The notes under the pieces: generated by a model
What the model saw: only the letters and a program-made list of their open reading frames with translations
The model's database searches: none
What the model was told of the DNA's origin: nothing
Assembly (NCBI RefSeq): GCF_004681185.1
Contig: NZ_SRIF01000014.1
Location: forward strand, 1-64,000
DNA: 64,000 bases
Source: Haloarcula amylovorans
Lineage (GTDB): Archaea; Halobacteriota; Halobacteria; Halobacteriales; Haloarculaceae
Direction: 5' to 3'
Made by a program: the position numbers and the translations under genes
Shown here: piece after piece, positions 52,477 through 60,491 of the stretch
Layout of the letters: each line of letters begins with the position of its first letter
Position numbering within the stretch: the first letter of the stretch is position 1

Positions 52477-52491
52477 GCCCCTTCTGGGGGC
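52477..52491 (-). promoter_or_regulatory. Leader hairpin of the gene at 51440-52441
   Basis: GCCCC-TTCTG-GGGGC, five-base-pair stem, preceded in transcript sense by GTTTGTCAG. It lies 35 bases before the ATG at 52441, with palindrome copy 5 upstream of it. Confidence 0.6.
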
Positions 52492-52514
52492 CTGACAAAC
52501 CGAGGTACAGTCTG

Positions 52515-52556
52515 TTAACCAACAACAGGGAAACTTATGCGGGGATTGTTGGTTAA
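52515..52556. repeat. Split palindrome, copy 5
   Basis: Arms of 11 bases, TTAACCAACAA (52515-52525) and TTGTTGGTTAA (52546-52556), around a 20-base spacer. It lies upstream of the leader hairpin of the gene starting at 52441. Confidence 0.85.
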
Positions 52557-52565
52557 GGACAGGAC

Positions 52566-52630
52566 TTACTCTTCGTCGTCAGTGGTCCCCTCCTCTCGAA
52601 GAGCCTCCACCCCTTTGGGGCCGACACAAA
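52566..52630 (-). pseudogene. Leader stub of a lost gene
   Basis: A GTTTGTGTCG leader and hairpin (CCCC-TTT-GGGG at 52610-52620) like those of the neighbouring genes is followed only by a 14-codon frame from a GTG at 52610 (VEALREEGTTDDEE) to a stop at 52566. No full gene follows, so this may be the remnant of a plasmid gene that was lost when the copper/mercury cassette entered at 52.7-58.4 kb. Confidence 0.35.
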
Positions 52631-52726
52631 CAACTCTCCGGACGATGACGCCCCGCCTCTAATAGAGATAAAACCGATACAACAGTTACCGTAATGGTCA
52701 TCCCCCGCGAGTGTTTACAGGCCCGT

Positions 52727-52933
52727 ATGGAGCGAAAGACGATCGCCGTCATCGGGATGTCGTGCAACGGGTGCGAACAGAACGTGGAGACCGCCCTGCG
52801 AAACCTCGATGGTGTAAATCGGGTCGAGGCCGACCACGACGCTGACACGGTCGACGTCGTCCTCAAGGATGGAGTCTCAGACGACGACGTGAACGCGGCA
52901 ATCGAACAGGCTGGCTATGACGTAAAGGCTTAA
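52727..52933 (+). CDS. HMA-domain copper-chaperone-like protein
   Basis: A 68-residue HMA protein. The metal site is VIGMSCNGCEQNVETALRNL (CNGC), followed by the alpha-beta repeat GVNRVEADHDADTVDVVLK and ending GYDVKA. It overlaps the 3' end of the convergent P-type ATPase by four bases. It probably carries Cu(I) to that pump. ATG 52727 is chosen; the longer frame adds 11 residues without homology. Confidence 0.85.
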   Translation: MERKTIAVIGMSCNGCEQNVETALRNLDGVNRVEADHDADTVDVVLKDGVSDDDVNAAIEQAGYDVKA

Positions 52934-55206
52934 TCGGCTGTCACTCGGCCGTCTCCACGCTCGCCGTCGGTGCGTTCTTTGAGAGCGAATTCGGTGTTGA
53001 CACCCTCACCGGAGAGGAGCTGACCAGCGAAGCTGTTGGCGAGGACGGCCGAGACGGACAACACCATCGCAAGCATCGCGAACACCGGGTGAACGAGCCC
53101 CGTGGTCGCGGCGGCGACGCCGATGCCGTTGAACGCAAAGGCCGTCACGAGATTCTGGCGAGTCTTTCGATAGCTCTCGTTCCCGATCTCATAGGCGTCC
53201 ATCACGCCGCCGAGCCGGTCACCCATCAGGACGATGTCCGCCGATTCGATGGCGATGTCGGTCCCGGCGCCGATGGCGATGCCGATGTCCGCCTGTGTGA
53301 GTGCCGGCGCGTCGTTGATGCCGTCGCCGACCATCGCCACGCGGTGGCCGGCTTCCTGCAGGCGACCGATCTCCTCGCGTTTCTCGTCGGGCAACACGTC
53401 GGCCATGACGCGGTCGATACTGACCTCCTCGGCGACCGCGTTCGCGGTGCGCTCGTTGTCCCCGGTGATCATCACGGGCGTAATGCCGGCGTCGCGAATC
53501 CGCCGGATGGTCTCGGCGGCGTCTGCTTTGATTTCGTCACCGATGCCGATCAGGCCGAGTAGGTCACCGTGACGAACAACTCCGGCAACGGTGAGGCCGC
53601 GGCCCTGAAGTCGCTCAATATCGTCGCTCCTCTTCGAAAGGTCAATCCCCTCATCGCTGAGCCATCCGGGTTTCCCGACCAACACGTCGTCGCTGCCGAC
53701 GATCGCTCGGACGCCCTTGCCGGTCACCGAGTCAAAGACGTCGGGATCCGCGTACTCGACATCTCGCTCGTCAGCGAACTCGAGGATCGCATCGGCGAGC
53801 GGGTGTTCGGAGAAGGCCTCCGCGCTGGCCGCCGTCGCGAGTACGTCTTCCTCGTCGGCGTTGAACCCGACGACCGCACTGACGGCGGGTTCGCCGACGG
53901 TGATCGTGCCGGTCTTGTCCAGCACGATGTGGTCGACGTCGGGGAAAATCTGGAAGGCGTCGCCGGAGCGCATCAAGATGCCACGGTTCGCTGCCTTCCC
54001 GCCACCCCGAATCAGGGCGAGCGGTGTTGCCATCCCAAGCGCACACGGATAGCCGAGGACGAGGACCGCCAGCGCTGCGAACGCCCCTCGCTGGACATTG
54101 GGGTCTGCCCCCCACGCGAGCGGTGCGACCACCCAGAAGAGGAACGAGAGCGCGGCAATCGTCAAGACGCCTGGGACGAAGTACTTGAGGACGCGGTCGG
54201 CGAGCTGGATAATGCCGGGTTTCATCGCCCGCGCCTCCTCGATCTCGCGTGCCACCTGATTCAGGAACGCGTCCTCCCCGGTTGCAGTCACCTCGATAAG
54301 CAGCGTCCCGGTCTCGTTGACGCTGCCACCGATCACCGTGTCGCCGACCGTTTTCTCCTCGGGGATGGACTCACCGGTGGCAACCGACTCGTCGACCGTG
54401 GACTCTCCCTCGACGACCATCCCATCGACGGGGATGTTCTCGCCAGGCTTGACCCGGACGTAGTCGCCGACGTTGAGGTCGTCGAGGGGGACTTCCTCGA
54501 CGTCACCGTCATCACTGACGCGGCGTGCCGTGTCGGGCTGGAGGTCGAGAAGGCCTTGGACGGCTTGGGAAGCCCGCGTGCGGACGATGAGGCTGGTGTA
54601 CTCCGAGAGGATGTGGTAGGTGGTGATGAACACGGCGACGGCGAAGAAGTGGACGGTCGGGAAGCTCGGGAAGACAAACAGGCCGAGTAACCCCCCGAGG
54701 AGCCCGGCGAAGGCGCCCGCTTCTAGGAGGACGTGCTGGTTGAAGATCCTCCGACGAAGGCTCTGGAACGCCTTCTGTTTGATGTAGCGCCCGGGACCGA
54801 ACATCGTCCCGAGCGCTAGCCCCAGCGTCACCAGGTCCATCGCGAGCGATGCCGACTCGAAGCGTCCCATTACGAGAATCATCCACCCCATCAGGGCTGC
54901 GACAACGAGAGATGCGCCGCCAGCGATGAGGAGACGCCGCTTCCCGTCGGTGAGTTCGGCCTGCTGCTGCTCGTATCGTTTTGCCTTGTCCGGATCTCGG
55001 ATGGTGTAGCCGAGGTCCCGGAGTGTGTCCTTCACCGCCACCTCGCTCAGGCGGTCATCGTCGTACTGGACGAGTACCTCCTCGTGGGCGAGACTCACGT
55101 CGACGTCCTCGACGCCGTCGGTCCGGGCGTAGGCCTTCTCGATGCTCTCGGCACAGAACGAGCAGGACATTCCCCCGACGTTGAATTGTTCGTGTGTCGT
55201 TCCCAT
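52930..55206 (-). CDS. P1B-type heavy-metal ATPase with YPC membrane motif
   Basis: A 758-residue transporter. The N-terminal HMA has GGMSCSFCAESIEKAYAR (CSFC); the actuator has TGES; the phosphorylation site is DKTGTITVG, with SEHPLADAI (HP motif) and GDGINDAPALTQ. The membrane motif is LVLGYPCALGMATPLALIRG, i.e. YPC where copper pumps have CPC. The overall pattern is CopA-like, but the substrate may differ. It is transcribed divergently from the CxxC regulator at 55338. Confidence 0.9.
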   Translation of the reverse strand: MGTTHEQFNVGGMSCSFCAESIEKAYARTDGVEDVDVSLAHEEVLVQYDDDRLSEVAVKDTLRDLGYTIRDPDKAKRYEQQQAELTDGKRRLLIAGGASLVVAALMGWMILVMGRFESASLAMDLVTLGLALGTMFGPGRYIKQKAFQSLRRRIFNQHVLLEAGAFAGLLGGLLGLFVFPSFPTVHFFAVAVFITTYHILSEYTSLIVRTRASQAVQGLLDLQPDTARRVSDDGDVEEVPLDDLNVGDYVRVKPGENIPVDGMVVEGESTVDESVATGESIPEEKTVGDTVIGGSVNETGTLLIEVTATGEDAFLNQVAREIEEARAMKPGIIQLADRVLKYFVPGVLTIAALSFLFWVVAPLAWGADPNVQRGAFAALAVLVLGYPCALGMATPLALIRGGGKAANRGILMRSGDAFQIFPDVDHIVLDKTGTITVGEPAVSAVVGFNADEEDVLATAASAEAFSEHPLADAILEFADERDVEYADPDVFDSVTGKGVRAIVGSDDVLVGKPGWLSDEGIDLSKRSDDIERLQGRGLTVAGVVRHGDLLGLIGIGDEIKADAAETIRRIRDAGITPVMITGDNERTANAVAEEVSIDRVMADVLPDEKREEIGRLQEAGHRVAMVGDGINDAPALTQADIGIAIGAGTDIAIESADIVLMGDRLGGVMDAYEIGNESYRKTRQNLVTAFAFNGIGVAAATTGLVHPVFAMLAMVLSVSAVLANSFAGQLLSGEGVNTEFALKERTDGERGDGRVTAD

Positions 55207-55337
55207 CGTGAGTGGTGGTTATCGCGCGACGCGGAAAATCATTACGACAATAATTATAGCGGTATCAAAGTCCTAATACCGATGTCGGGAGAGTGGCGTT
55301 ACTCTTACTGTCGTTGTTCGCCTATCTCCTCACAAGA

Positions 55338-55892
55338 ATGGCGCTCCTCGAATCTGATGTGCCGATCCGCGAAGTCGTGACGACAGACCCGGAAAAAGCG
55401 AAGGCGCTGGAGAACGACGTCCGGGCGAAGATCCTCGATATGCTCGCGACCGATGAACTGACGATCGAGGAGATTCACGACGAACTGCATCGTCGCGGCG
55501 AGGAGAAGGCGGAAACAACGGTCCGCCACCACGTGAATGTCCTGAAGGACGCGGGGATGGTTGAGATCGCCCGTCTCGAGGAAGCTGGTGGGGGGACGCG
55601 GAAGTACTACAAGTCGAACACGCGAGTCTTCTCGTACGAGCTCCCGGAGGGTGCCGACGAAACCCTTGCAGGGGCGCAGTCCACCGCATCCGAGGAGCTG
55701 ACATCCCTCATCGAGACGTTGTACGCGGACCACGGTACTGAGATCGAGGCGGTCGCCCGCGAGATGAAACCCTGTGAATACTGCGATACCCAGCACTACG
55801 AGGAGTTCATCGTTCGCGAACTTTTGAACCGTGCCCTCATCGAACTGGGCGAGAGCGGCACGCTCGAGGACGTGTTCTCGACCGACGACTGA
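55338..55892 (+). CDS. ArsR-like winged-helix regulator with C-terminal CxxC motif (paralogue)
   Basis: A 184-residue regulator: winged helix (ILDMLATDELTIEEIHDELH, then TTVRHHVNVLKDAGMVEIAR), GGTRKYYKSN wing, and C-terminal REMKPCEYCDTQHYEEFIV metal-site candidate. It is paralogous to 17430-17954, which stands beside another P-type ATPase. It lies divergently from the ATPase at 52930-55206 and should regulate it. The ATG at 55338 is preferred over the longer hydrophobic extension. Confidence 0.85.
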   Translation: MALLESDVPIREVVTTDPEKAKALENDVRAKILDMLATDELTIEEIHDELHRRGEEKAETTVRHHVNVLKDAGMVEIARLEEAGGGTRKYYKSNTRVFSYELPEGADETLAGAQSTASEELTSLIETLYADHGTEIEAVAREMKPCEYCDTQHYEEFIVRELLNRALIELGESGTLEDVFSTDD

Positions 55893-55894
55893 CC

Positions 55895-57349
55895 TCACTC
55901 GATACAGCAGCTCATTTTGGACGTATCCCGACGGAACGCCTGACAGGCCTGCTTGAACGCCTCGGAGAACGTCGGGAACGGGTGGACAGTATCGATGATG
56001 TCGTCGACGGTCAGTCCGAACCTCACAGCCAGCGTGGCTTCCATAATCATGTCGGCGGCACGCGGCCCGACCATGTGGACACCGACGATTTCGTCGGTCT
56101 CGTGGTGTTTGACGACCTGGACGAGGCCGTCAGTATTCTTCACGGCTTTCGCCCGCGGCACGTCCGCCATCTGGACGGTCCGGCACGAACAGGTGCCGTG
56201 CTCGTCCATATACTCGAGTTCGGTCGTCCCGACGGCGGCGACTTCGGGGCTGGTGAACACGACTGCGGGGACTGCATCGTAGTCGATGCTGACGCCCTCG
56301 TTGCCGAAGGCATTCTTGACGGCGTGATTGCCCTCCTTGGCGGCGACCGTCTCCAGTTCGGGCTCGCCGATCACGTCGCCCGCCGCGTAGATGTCGGGAT
56401 TCGTCGTCTGGAAGTACTCGTCGACACGAATCGTTCCATCGGGGTTCGTTTCGACCCCTACCGTTTCGAGACTGATCTCCTCGCTGTTGGGCTGGACCCC
56501 GGTCGCGACGAACAGCGCGTCGCCGGTGACCGTTCGCTCAGTGCCGTCGACGGTTGTTTCGACGGCGACGCCCGACTGGATCGCTTCGGCGCCGCCGTCA
56601 GCTGCTGGCCTGCGGACGCGCCGGAAGTCGTTATCGGTGAGTATCTCGATGCCTTCCTCATCGAATGCACGCTGCATCTCGCGACCAAGTTGGCCTTCCA
56701 TGTCCGAGAGGACGCGCTCGGAGCGCTGGAGAATCGTCACGTCGACGCCGACACGGTGGAGGATCTGGCCCCACTCCAGCGCGATGTACCCACCACCGAG
56801 CATTAGGATACTCTCGGGGAGGTCGCGCTCCTCGAGGATGGTTTCGCTCGTGTAGTAATCGACCTCCTCGAGGCCGTCGATGGGCGGCGCCCACGGTGAA
56901 CTGCCAGTCGCGACGAGCGCCTTCTCTCCAGTAATGCGCGCGCCCTCGTCGGCGCCGTCGACGACCTCGATGGTTGTGTCGTCGACCAGCTGGCCGTACC
57001 CCTCGTAGATGTCGGTCTCGAAGTGCTCGGCGACATCGACGTAATTCTCCCGCCGGAATCCCTCGACGAGGTCGTCGGTCCCGTCGAGTGCGTCGGCCCA
57101 GTCGACAGTCGGTTCCTCAGGGTATCGAACGGCGTCGAAGGGATTCTCCGACGCTGCAGCGCCGCTCTCGGCGACGGCAAGCAGATGCTTACTCGGGACA
57201 CAGCCGACGTTCACGCAGGTTCCGCCGATGGGCAAGCCGGTGTTCACCATCGCCGTCGAGAGGTCCCGTCGGCTCGCTTCAGTGATCGCGGCGAAAGCTG
57301 CGGCGCCACCGCCGAGAATCACGAGATCATAGTCGGATGTGTGAGTCAT
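55895..57349 (-). CDS. merA: Mercuric reductase-type flavoprotein disulfide reductase
   Basis: A 484-residue pyridine-nucleotide-disulfide oxidoreductase. The FAD-binding start is VILGGGAAAFAAITEAS, the redox-active pair lies in GGTCVNVGCVPSKHL, an NAD(P) motif is LMLGGGYIALEWGQILHRVG, and the C-terminal end is TSKMSCCIE, the vicinal Cys pair that captures Hg(II) in MerA. The N-terminal HMA found in many bacterial MerA proteins is absent. It reduces Hg(II) to Hg(0) in the cytoplasm. No merT-like transporter is nearby. Confidence 0.9.
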   Translation of the reverse strand: MTHTSDYDLVILGGGAAAFAAITEASRRDLSTAMVNTGLPIGGTCVNVGCVPSKHLLAVAESGAAASENPFDAVRYPEEPTVDWADALDGTDDLVEGFRRENYVDVAEHFETDIYEGYGQLVDDTTIEVVDGADEGARITGEKALVATGSSPWAPPIDGLEEVDYYTSETILEERDLPESILMLGGGYIALEWGQILHRVGVDVTILQRSERVLSDMEGQLGREMQRAFDEEGIEILTDNDFRRVRRPAADGGAEAIQSGVAVETTVDGTERTVTGDALFVATGVQPNSEEISLETVGVETNPDGTIRVDEYFQTTNPDIYAAGDVIGEPELETVAAKEGNHAVKNAFGNEGVSIDYDAVPAVVFTSPEVAAVGTTELEYMDEHGTCSCRTVQMADVPRAKAVKNTDGLVQVVKHHETDEIVGVHMVGPRAADMIMEATLAVRFGLTVDDIIDTVHPFPTFSEAFKQACQAFRRDTSKMSCCIE

Positions 57350-57427
57350 CTATACCGAAACTTTACGACGGGAAGTTCTTATACTCCAGAGTCCGAAGCT
57401 ATAGAGTAGGTTGGAGGCCACGAAGCT

Positions 57428-57772
57428 ATGGCAGATACTACTTCACCGGCGCCAACGTGCGATGTTGAGGGGACGTGCTATTGTCCGCTCACAGGAGTTA
57501 TCGACACGTTGAGCCGAAAATACGCGATGCAACTCGTCAGTATCATCGGCGCACACGATTCGCTGCGGTTCGCGGAGATCGAGGCGCACCTCCCTACAGC
57601 GAGCACGTCGACAATCTCGAAACGCCTCGACGAATTCGAGGAGGCAGGGATCGTCTCACGGACGCAGTACAACGAAATTCCGCCACGCGTCGAATACGCG
57701 CTAACTGACGAAGGGGATGAGATTCGTTCGAGATTAGAACCCCTTCTTGAGTGGGCGACGGCGAACTCCTGA
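57428..57772 (+). CDS. HxlR-family regulator with N-terminal Cys cluster
   Basis: A 114-residue winged-helix protein of HxlR type: YCPLTGVIDTLSRKYAMQLV, LRFAEIEAHLPTASTSTISK, then PPRVEYALTDEGDEI. The N terminus has three Cys (CDVEGTCYC) that could sense thiol stress or Hg(II). It is divergent from merA, so it probably regulates merA or the downstream peroxiredoxin. Confidence 0.85.
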   Translation: MADTTSPAPTCDVEGTCYCPLTGVIDTLSRKYAMQLVSIIGAHDSLRFAEIEAHLPTASTSTISKRLDEFEEAGIVSRTQYNEIPPRVEYALTDEGDEIRSRLEPLLEWATANS

Positions 57773-57873
57773 CGTACGGATTCCAGTGAATTTCATCCCA
57801 CATTTGAGGCTACTCCATTCAGGTGGGGGTGTTAGCCCCAAGACTATCCTTTCTTCGTGTGCTACTGTGACGC

Positions 57874-58428
57874 ATGATAAACGAGGGAGCGTCTGCACCG
57901 TCATTCACTCTTCCAGGTCTCCGTGACGGAGAACAAACCGAGTACAGCTTGGATGAGACAACTGCGGATGATCGGGCTGCGTTGCTAGTTTTTTACCCAT
58001 TTGATTTCAGTCCTGTTTGTACAAACGAACTGTGTGCGATCCGCGATGCAGAGTGGTTTCAGCTGACGCCGGCGCTCGATGTCTGGGCAATTTCTGGGGA
58101 CAGCATCTACGCCCACCGAGCATTCGCCGAGGAATACGGCATCAATTTCCCGTTACTTAGTGATAGTTCCGGGCGGGTTGCCGAGTCATATGATGTCTGT
58201 TATGACGAATGGGAGAACCACGAGCGCGTTCCACAGCGTGCCGTGTTCCTCATCGATTCGGAGCAAACGATTCGATACGCTTGGGCCACAGAAGATGCAC
58301 TCGAGAAGCCGGATTTCTTCCCGGTTAAAGACGCTCTTGATACGCTGGAAGCGGAACGCGATGAATTCGGTCCTGATGATGTCGAATTAGTCGTCGAATA
58401 TAACGAGGAACCGGAACCGCTCACGTAA
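57874..58428 (+). CDS. Peroxiredoxin (AhpC/TSA family)
   Basis: A 184-residue thioredoxin-fold peroxidase. The peroxidatic Cys lies in FYPFDFSPVCTNELCAIRD, with the conserved Thr three residues before replaced by a Pro-Val context typical of this subgroup. Later elements are VWAISGDSIYAHRAFAEEYG and RAVFLIDSEQTIRYAW. A resolving Cys candidate is in SYDVCYDEW. It reduces peroxides and follows the HxlR-type regulator on the same strand. Confidence 0.85.
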   Translation: MINEGASAPSFTLPGLRDGEQTEYSLDETTADDRAALLVFYPFDFSPVCTNELCAIRDAEWFQLTPALDVWAISGDSIYAHRAFAEEYGINFPLLSDSSGRVAESYDVCYDEWENHERVPQRAVFLIDSEQTIRYAWATEDALEKPDFFPVKDALDTLEAERDEFGPDDVELVVEYNEEPEPLT

Positions 58429-58470
58429 ACGGCTGTTTGAGGACAGTTTCAGTGAACGCCGCTCCGACAA

Positions 58471-59631
58471 TCAGCCCATCGCCTCTTGGAACCGCTCACG
58501 CAGCGCATCTTCACGCTCCTCGAACTGGTCGACCTTCTCCTGTAGATCATCGCTGACGCGCTCGATGCTCGCGAGCGCACGCTCGCCGGCGAGCGACGCC
58601 TGCGACCCGTCGTCGCCGTCCGCCTCGAGCTGCTCCTCGTAGGCTCGCTCGACGCGCTCGATGGTACCCTCGGGGTTGAACAGGATGTCGTTGGCCGTGC
58701 GGACGTAGCCGTCCAGCGACGCACCCTCCTTGCCCTGGAAGAAGTGAGTGAGCGCGTACGTCGCGCCGGAGTGCAGCGTCCACATATCGATCTCGAACGG
58801 CGACGCAGCGTTCGCCTCGGCATCCTCGGCAGCACGCTCTGCGAGATAGTCCGGGAATCCCAGCAGGCTGTAAAACTCGGTGACGGTGAACGGGAGCTCG
58901 GAGAACTCGAGATCGATCTCCTGCGCATCTCGGATGAATTCGAAGAGGTCGTCGGCGACGAGTTCGACCTGGGCGAGAATCTCCTCCCACCAGGTCCGGA
59001 AGTCCCGAACGTCCCCGACGTGCTTGATGACTTCCTTGTCGGTGAGCGAGCGCATCGAATTCGAGCAGTACCCGTCCTGAGCGAATCCCTCGACGTAGAC
59101 GGCGTGCTCACCGAAGAAGTCGTAGCCGGAGGTCACGCCCATCGTGATCGGGTCTGACCGCCCGGGCAGCCGGACTTCGAGGCCGTCGAACATCACGTCC
59201 ATATGGACCTCGCCGCCGCCCCGGTAGCGCCGGATCTCGCCGAACATCACGTTCCCGAGCGGCGACCCGTCGATGGTCTCCTCGCGAAGGACCTCTTCCA
59301 AGGGCCTGTACACATCCACCGGGTTGATGATCGCGTAACTGTCCGTGGGGACGTGAAATAGTGGGTCTGCGTCGGGCTCGCCGTCTGTCGCGTGGTCGCG
59401 CGCTCTTGTCGGCTCGACCAGGGCGTTGAAGCGCTCCGTTTCGACCCACTCGTCGGAGTAGGGATTCCGGTATGCGACTGTCGTCTCGACGGCCTGCGGG
59501 AGGTCACGAATCGTCTCGGCGAAGGACTTCGGTTCGTCGACCGTTTTCTTCCGGCGGTACCAGTCGGGTAGTTCTGTATCGGTTCGTCCGTCGACGCCAG
59601 CGAACACGGTTCTGGATTCTGGGTCTTTCAT
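58471..59631 (-). CDS. DUF932-like plasmid protein
   Basis: A 386-residue protein. The centre resembles DUF932/phage-plasmid-like proteins (VFAGVDGRTDTELPDWYRRK, TEFYSLLGFPDYLAERAA), with a helical C-terminal third (YALTHFFQGKEGASLDGYVR, ANDILFNPEGTIERVERAYE). The function of this family is unknown; it is common on plasmids and phages. ATG 59631 has GAGGTGA upstream. The leader carries a hairpin (59688-59708) and palindrome copy 6. Confidence 0.65.
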   Translation of the reverse strand: MKDPESRTVFAGVDGRTDTELPDWYRRKKTVDEPKSFAETIRDLPQAVETTVAYRNPYSDEWVETERFNALVEPTRARDHATDGEPDADPLFHVPTDSYAIINPVDVYRPLEEVLREETIDGSPLGNVMFGEIRRYRGGGEVHMDVMFDGLEVRLPGRSDPITMGVTSGYDFFGEHAVYVEGFAQDGYCSNSMRSLTDKEVIKHVGDVRDFRTWWEEILAQVELVADDLFEFIRDAQEIDLEFSELPFTVTEFYSLLGFPDYLAERAAEDAEANAASPFEIDMWTLHSGATYALTHFFQGKEGASLDGYVRTANDILFNPEGTIERVERAYEEQLEADGDDGSQASLAGERALASIERVSDDLQEKVDQFEEREDALRERFQEAMG

Positions 59632-59687
59632 TGCAGTCACCTCGAAATCGAATTCGTCGCTCGCGACGGCGCTCTCATCACGCGCCC

Positions 59688-59708
59688 TGCGCCCCTCTCA
59701 CGGGCGCA
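59688..59708 (-). promoter_or_regulatory. Leader hairpin of the DUF932-like gene
   Basis: TGCGCCC-CTCTCAC-GGGCGCA, perfect seven-base-pair stem, preceded in transcript sense by GTTGTTTT. It lies 56 bases before the ATG at 59631. Confidence 0.65.
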
Positions 59709-59721
59709 AAAACAACCACTC

Positions 59722-59762
59722 TTAACCAACGCCCCGCCCACGAATCCAGTACTGTTGGTTAA
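59722..59762. repeat. Split palindrome, copy 6
   Basis: TTAACCAAC at 59722-59730 and GTTGGTTAA at 59754-59762, spacer 23. It is directly upstream of the leader hairpin of the DUF932-like gene. Confidence 0.85.
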
Positions 59763-59802
59763 ACATCTGGACGGTCTCGACACCTGGCTTCGGCTCTTCA
59801 AT

Positions 59803-60339
59803 TCACTCGTCGGCGTGGCGTCGACGGCGCACCTGTTCAGGATTCGGCACCCACGGATGTGCGTCCCAGCAGTGCAGGGCGTGCTCTTGTGCCGTGTCGA
59901 ACAGCGCCTCACACGACCCACACTCGTAGGCGGTGTCGGACCACGGTTCCGTGACGAACATCGCCGTCACCGTCGATCTGACTGGATCTGGTGCGGCCGA
60001 CCGCTGAACGTAATCATAGCCGATCACTGTCCGTCGACGAAGCGCCGACTGTGCCAGCCGTTCGGGCCGGTCTGCTGGGAGATACACCCAGCGGACGAAC
60101 GCCTCTTCTGAGTCCTTCGCCGAGGGTTGAAGGATGAACCATCGGTTGTGCTCGTCGCGGAACAGATACCGCTCAGTGCCCCGGTTCTGGAGATAGAGCG
60201 GATCACCACGACCGGGAATCAGCCGAAGTCCCACTGACGGCGAGATCGGGGTGAGGAGTCGCTCTTCCAGTGAGAGCGAGCCGGACTCTCCGGATGATGT
60301 CTCGCTCTCGAAGTCATCAAGCGTCGCTTCGCCAGTCAT
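59803..60339 (-). CDS. Zinc-finger-bearing hypothetical protein
   Basis: A 178-residue protein. The N-terminal half is unrecognised (PSVGLRLIPGRGDPLYLQNR, YLFRDEHNRWFILQPSAKD), and the C-terminal end has a C2H2-type finger (YECGSCEALFDTAQEHALHC, then WDAHPWVPN). It is the last of three translationally coupled genes and overlaps the 51-residue gene by four bases. It may bind DNA. ATG 60339 is chosen over a longer out-of-character extension. Confidence 0.7.
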   Translation of the reverse strand: MTGEATLDDFESETSSGESGSLSLEERLLTPISPSVGLRLIPGRGDPLYLQNRGTERYLFRDEHNRWFILQPSAKDSEEAFVRWVYLPADRPERLAQSALRRRTVIGYDYVQRSAAPDPVRSTVTAMFVTEPWSDTAYECGSCEALFDTAQEHALHCWDAHPWVPNPEQVRRRRHADE

Positions 60340-60491
60340 GATTCGCCGGGATTCGTCTCGTCTGTGTCTTTCCCAGCTATTCGCTCGTGCCGGTCGTTGT
60401 ATCGCTTGAGTTCTCGGCCGATGCACTCCAGCGCCGTGACAGCGCGTTCGATGAGCTGGTACGTTGCTCGCGAAAGTCGGAATTTCTCCAT
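60336..60491 (-). CDS. 51-residue protein in a coupled trio
   Basis: A small helical protein (MEKFRLSRATYQLIERAVTA, LECIGRELKRYNDRHERIAG) with an acidic tail ending NPGES. It starts within the stop of the preceding gene (TGATG) and ends overlapping the next start (ATGA), so it is clearly a real coupled gene. No family was recognised. Confidence 0.75.
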   Translation of the reverse strand: MEKFRLSRATYQLIERAVTALECIGRELKRYNDRHERIAGKDTDETNPGES

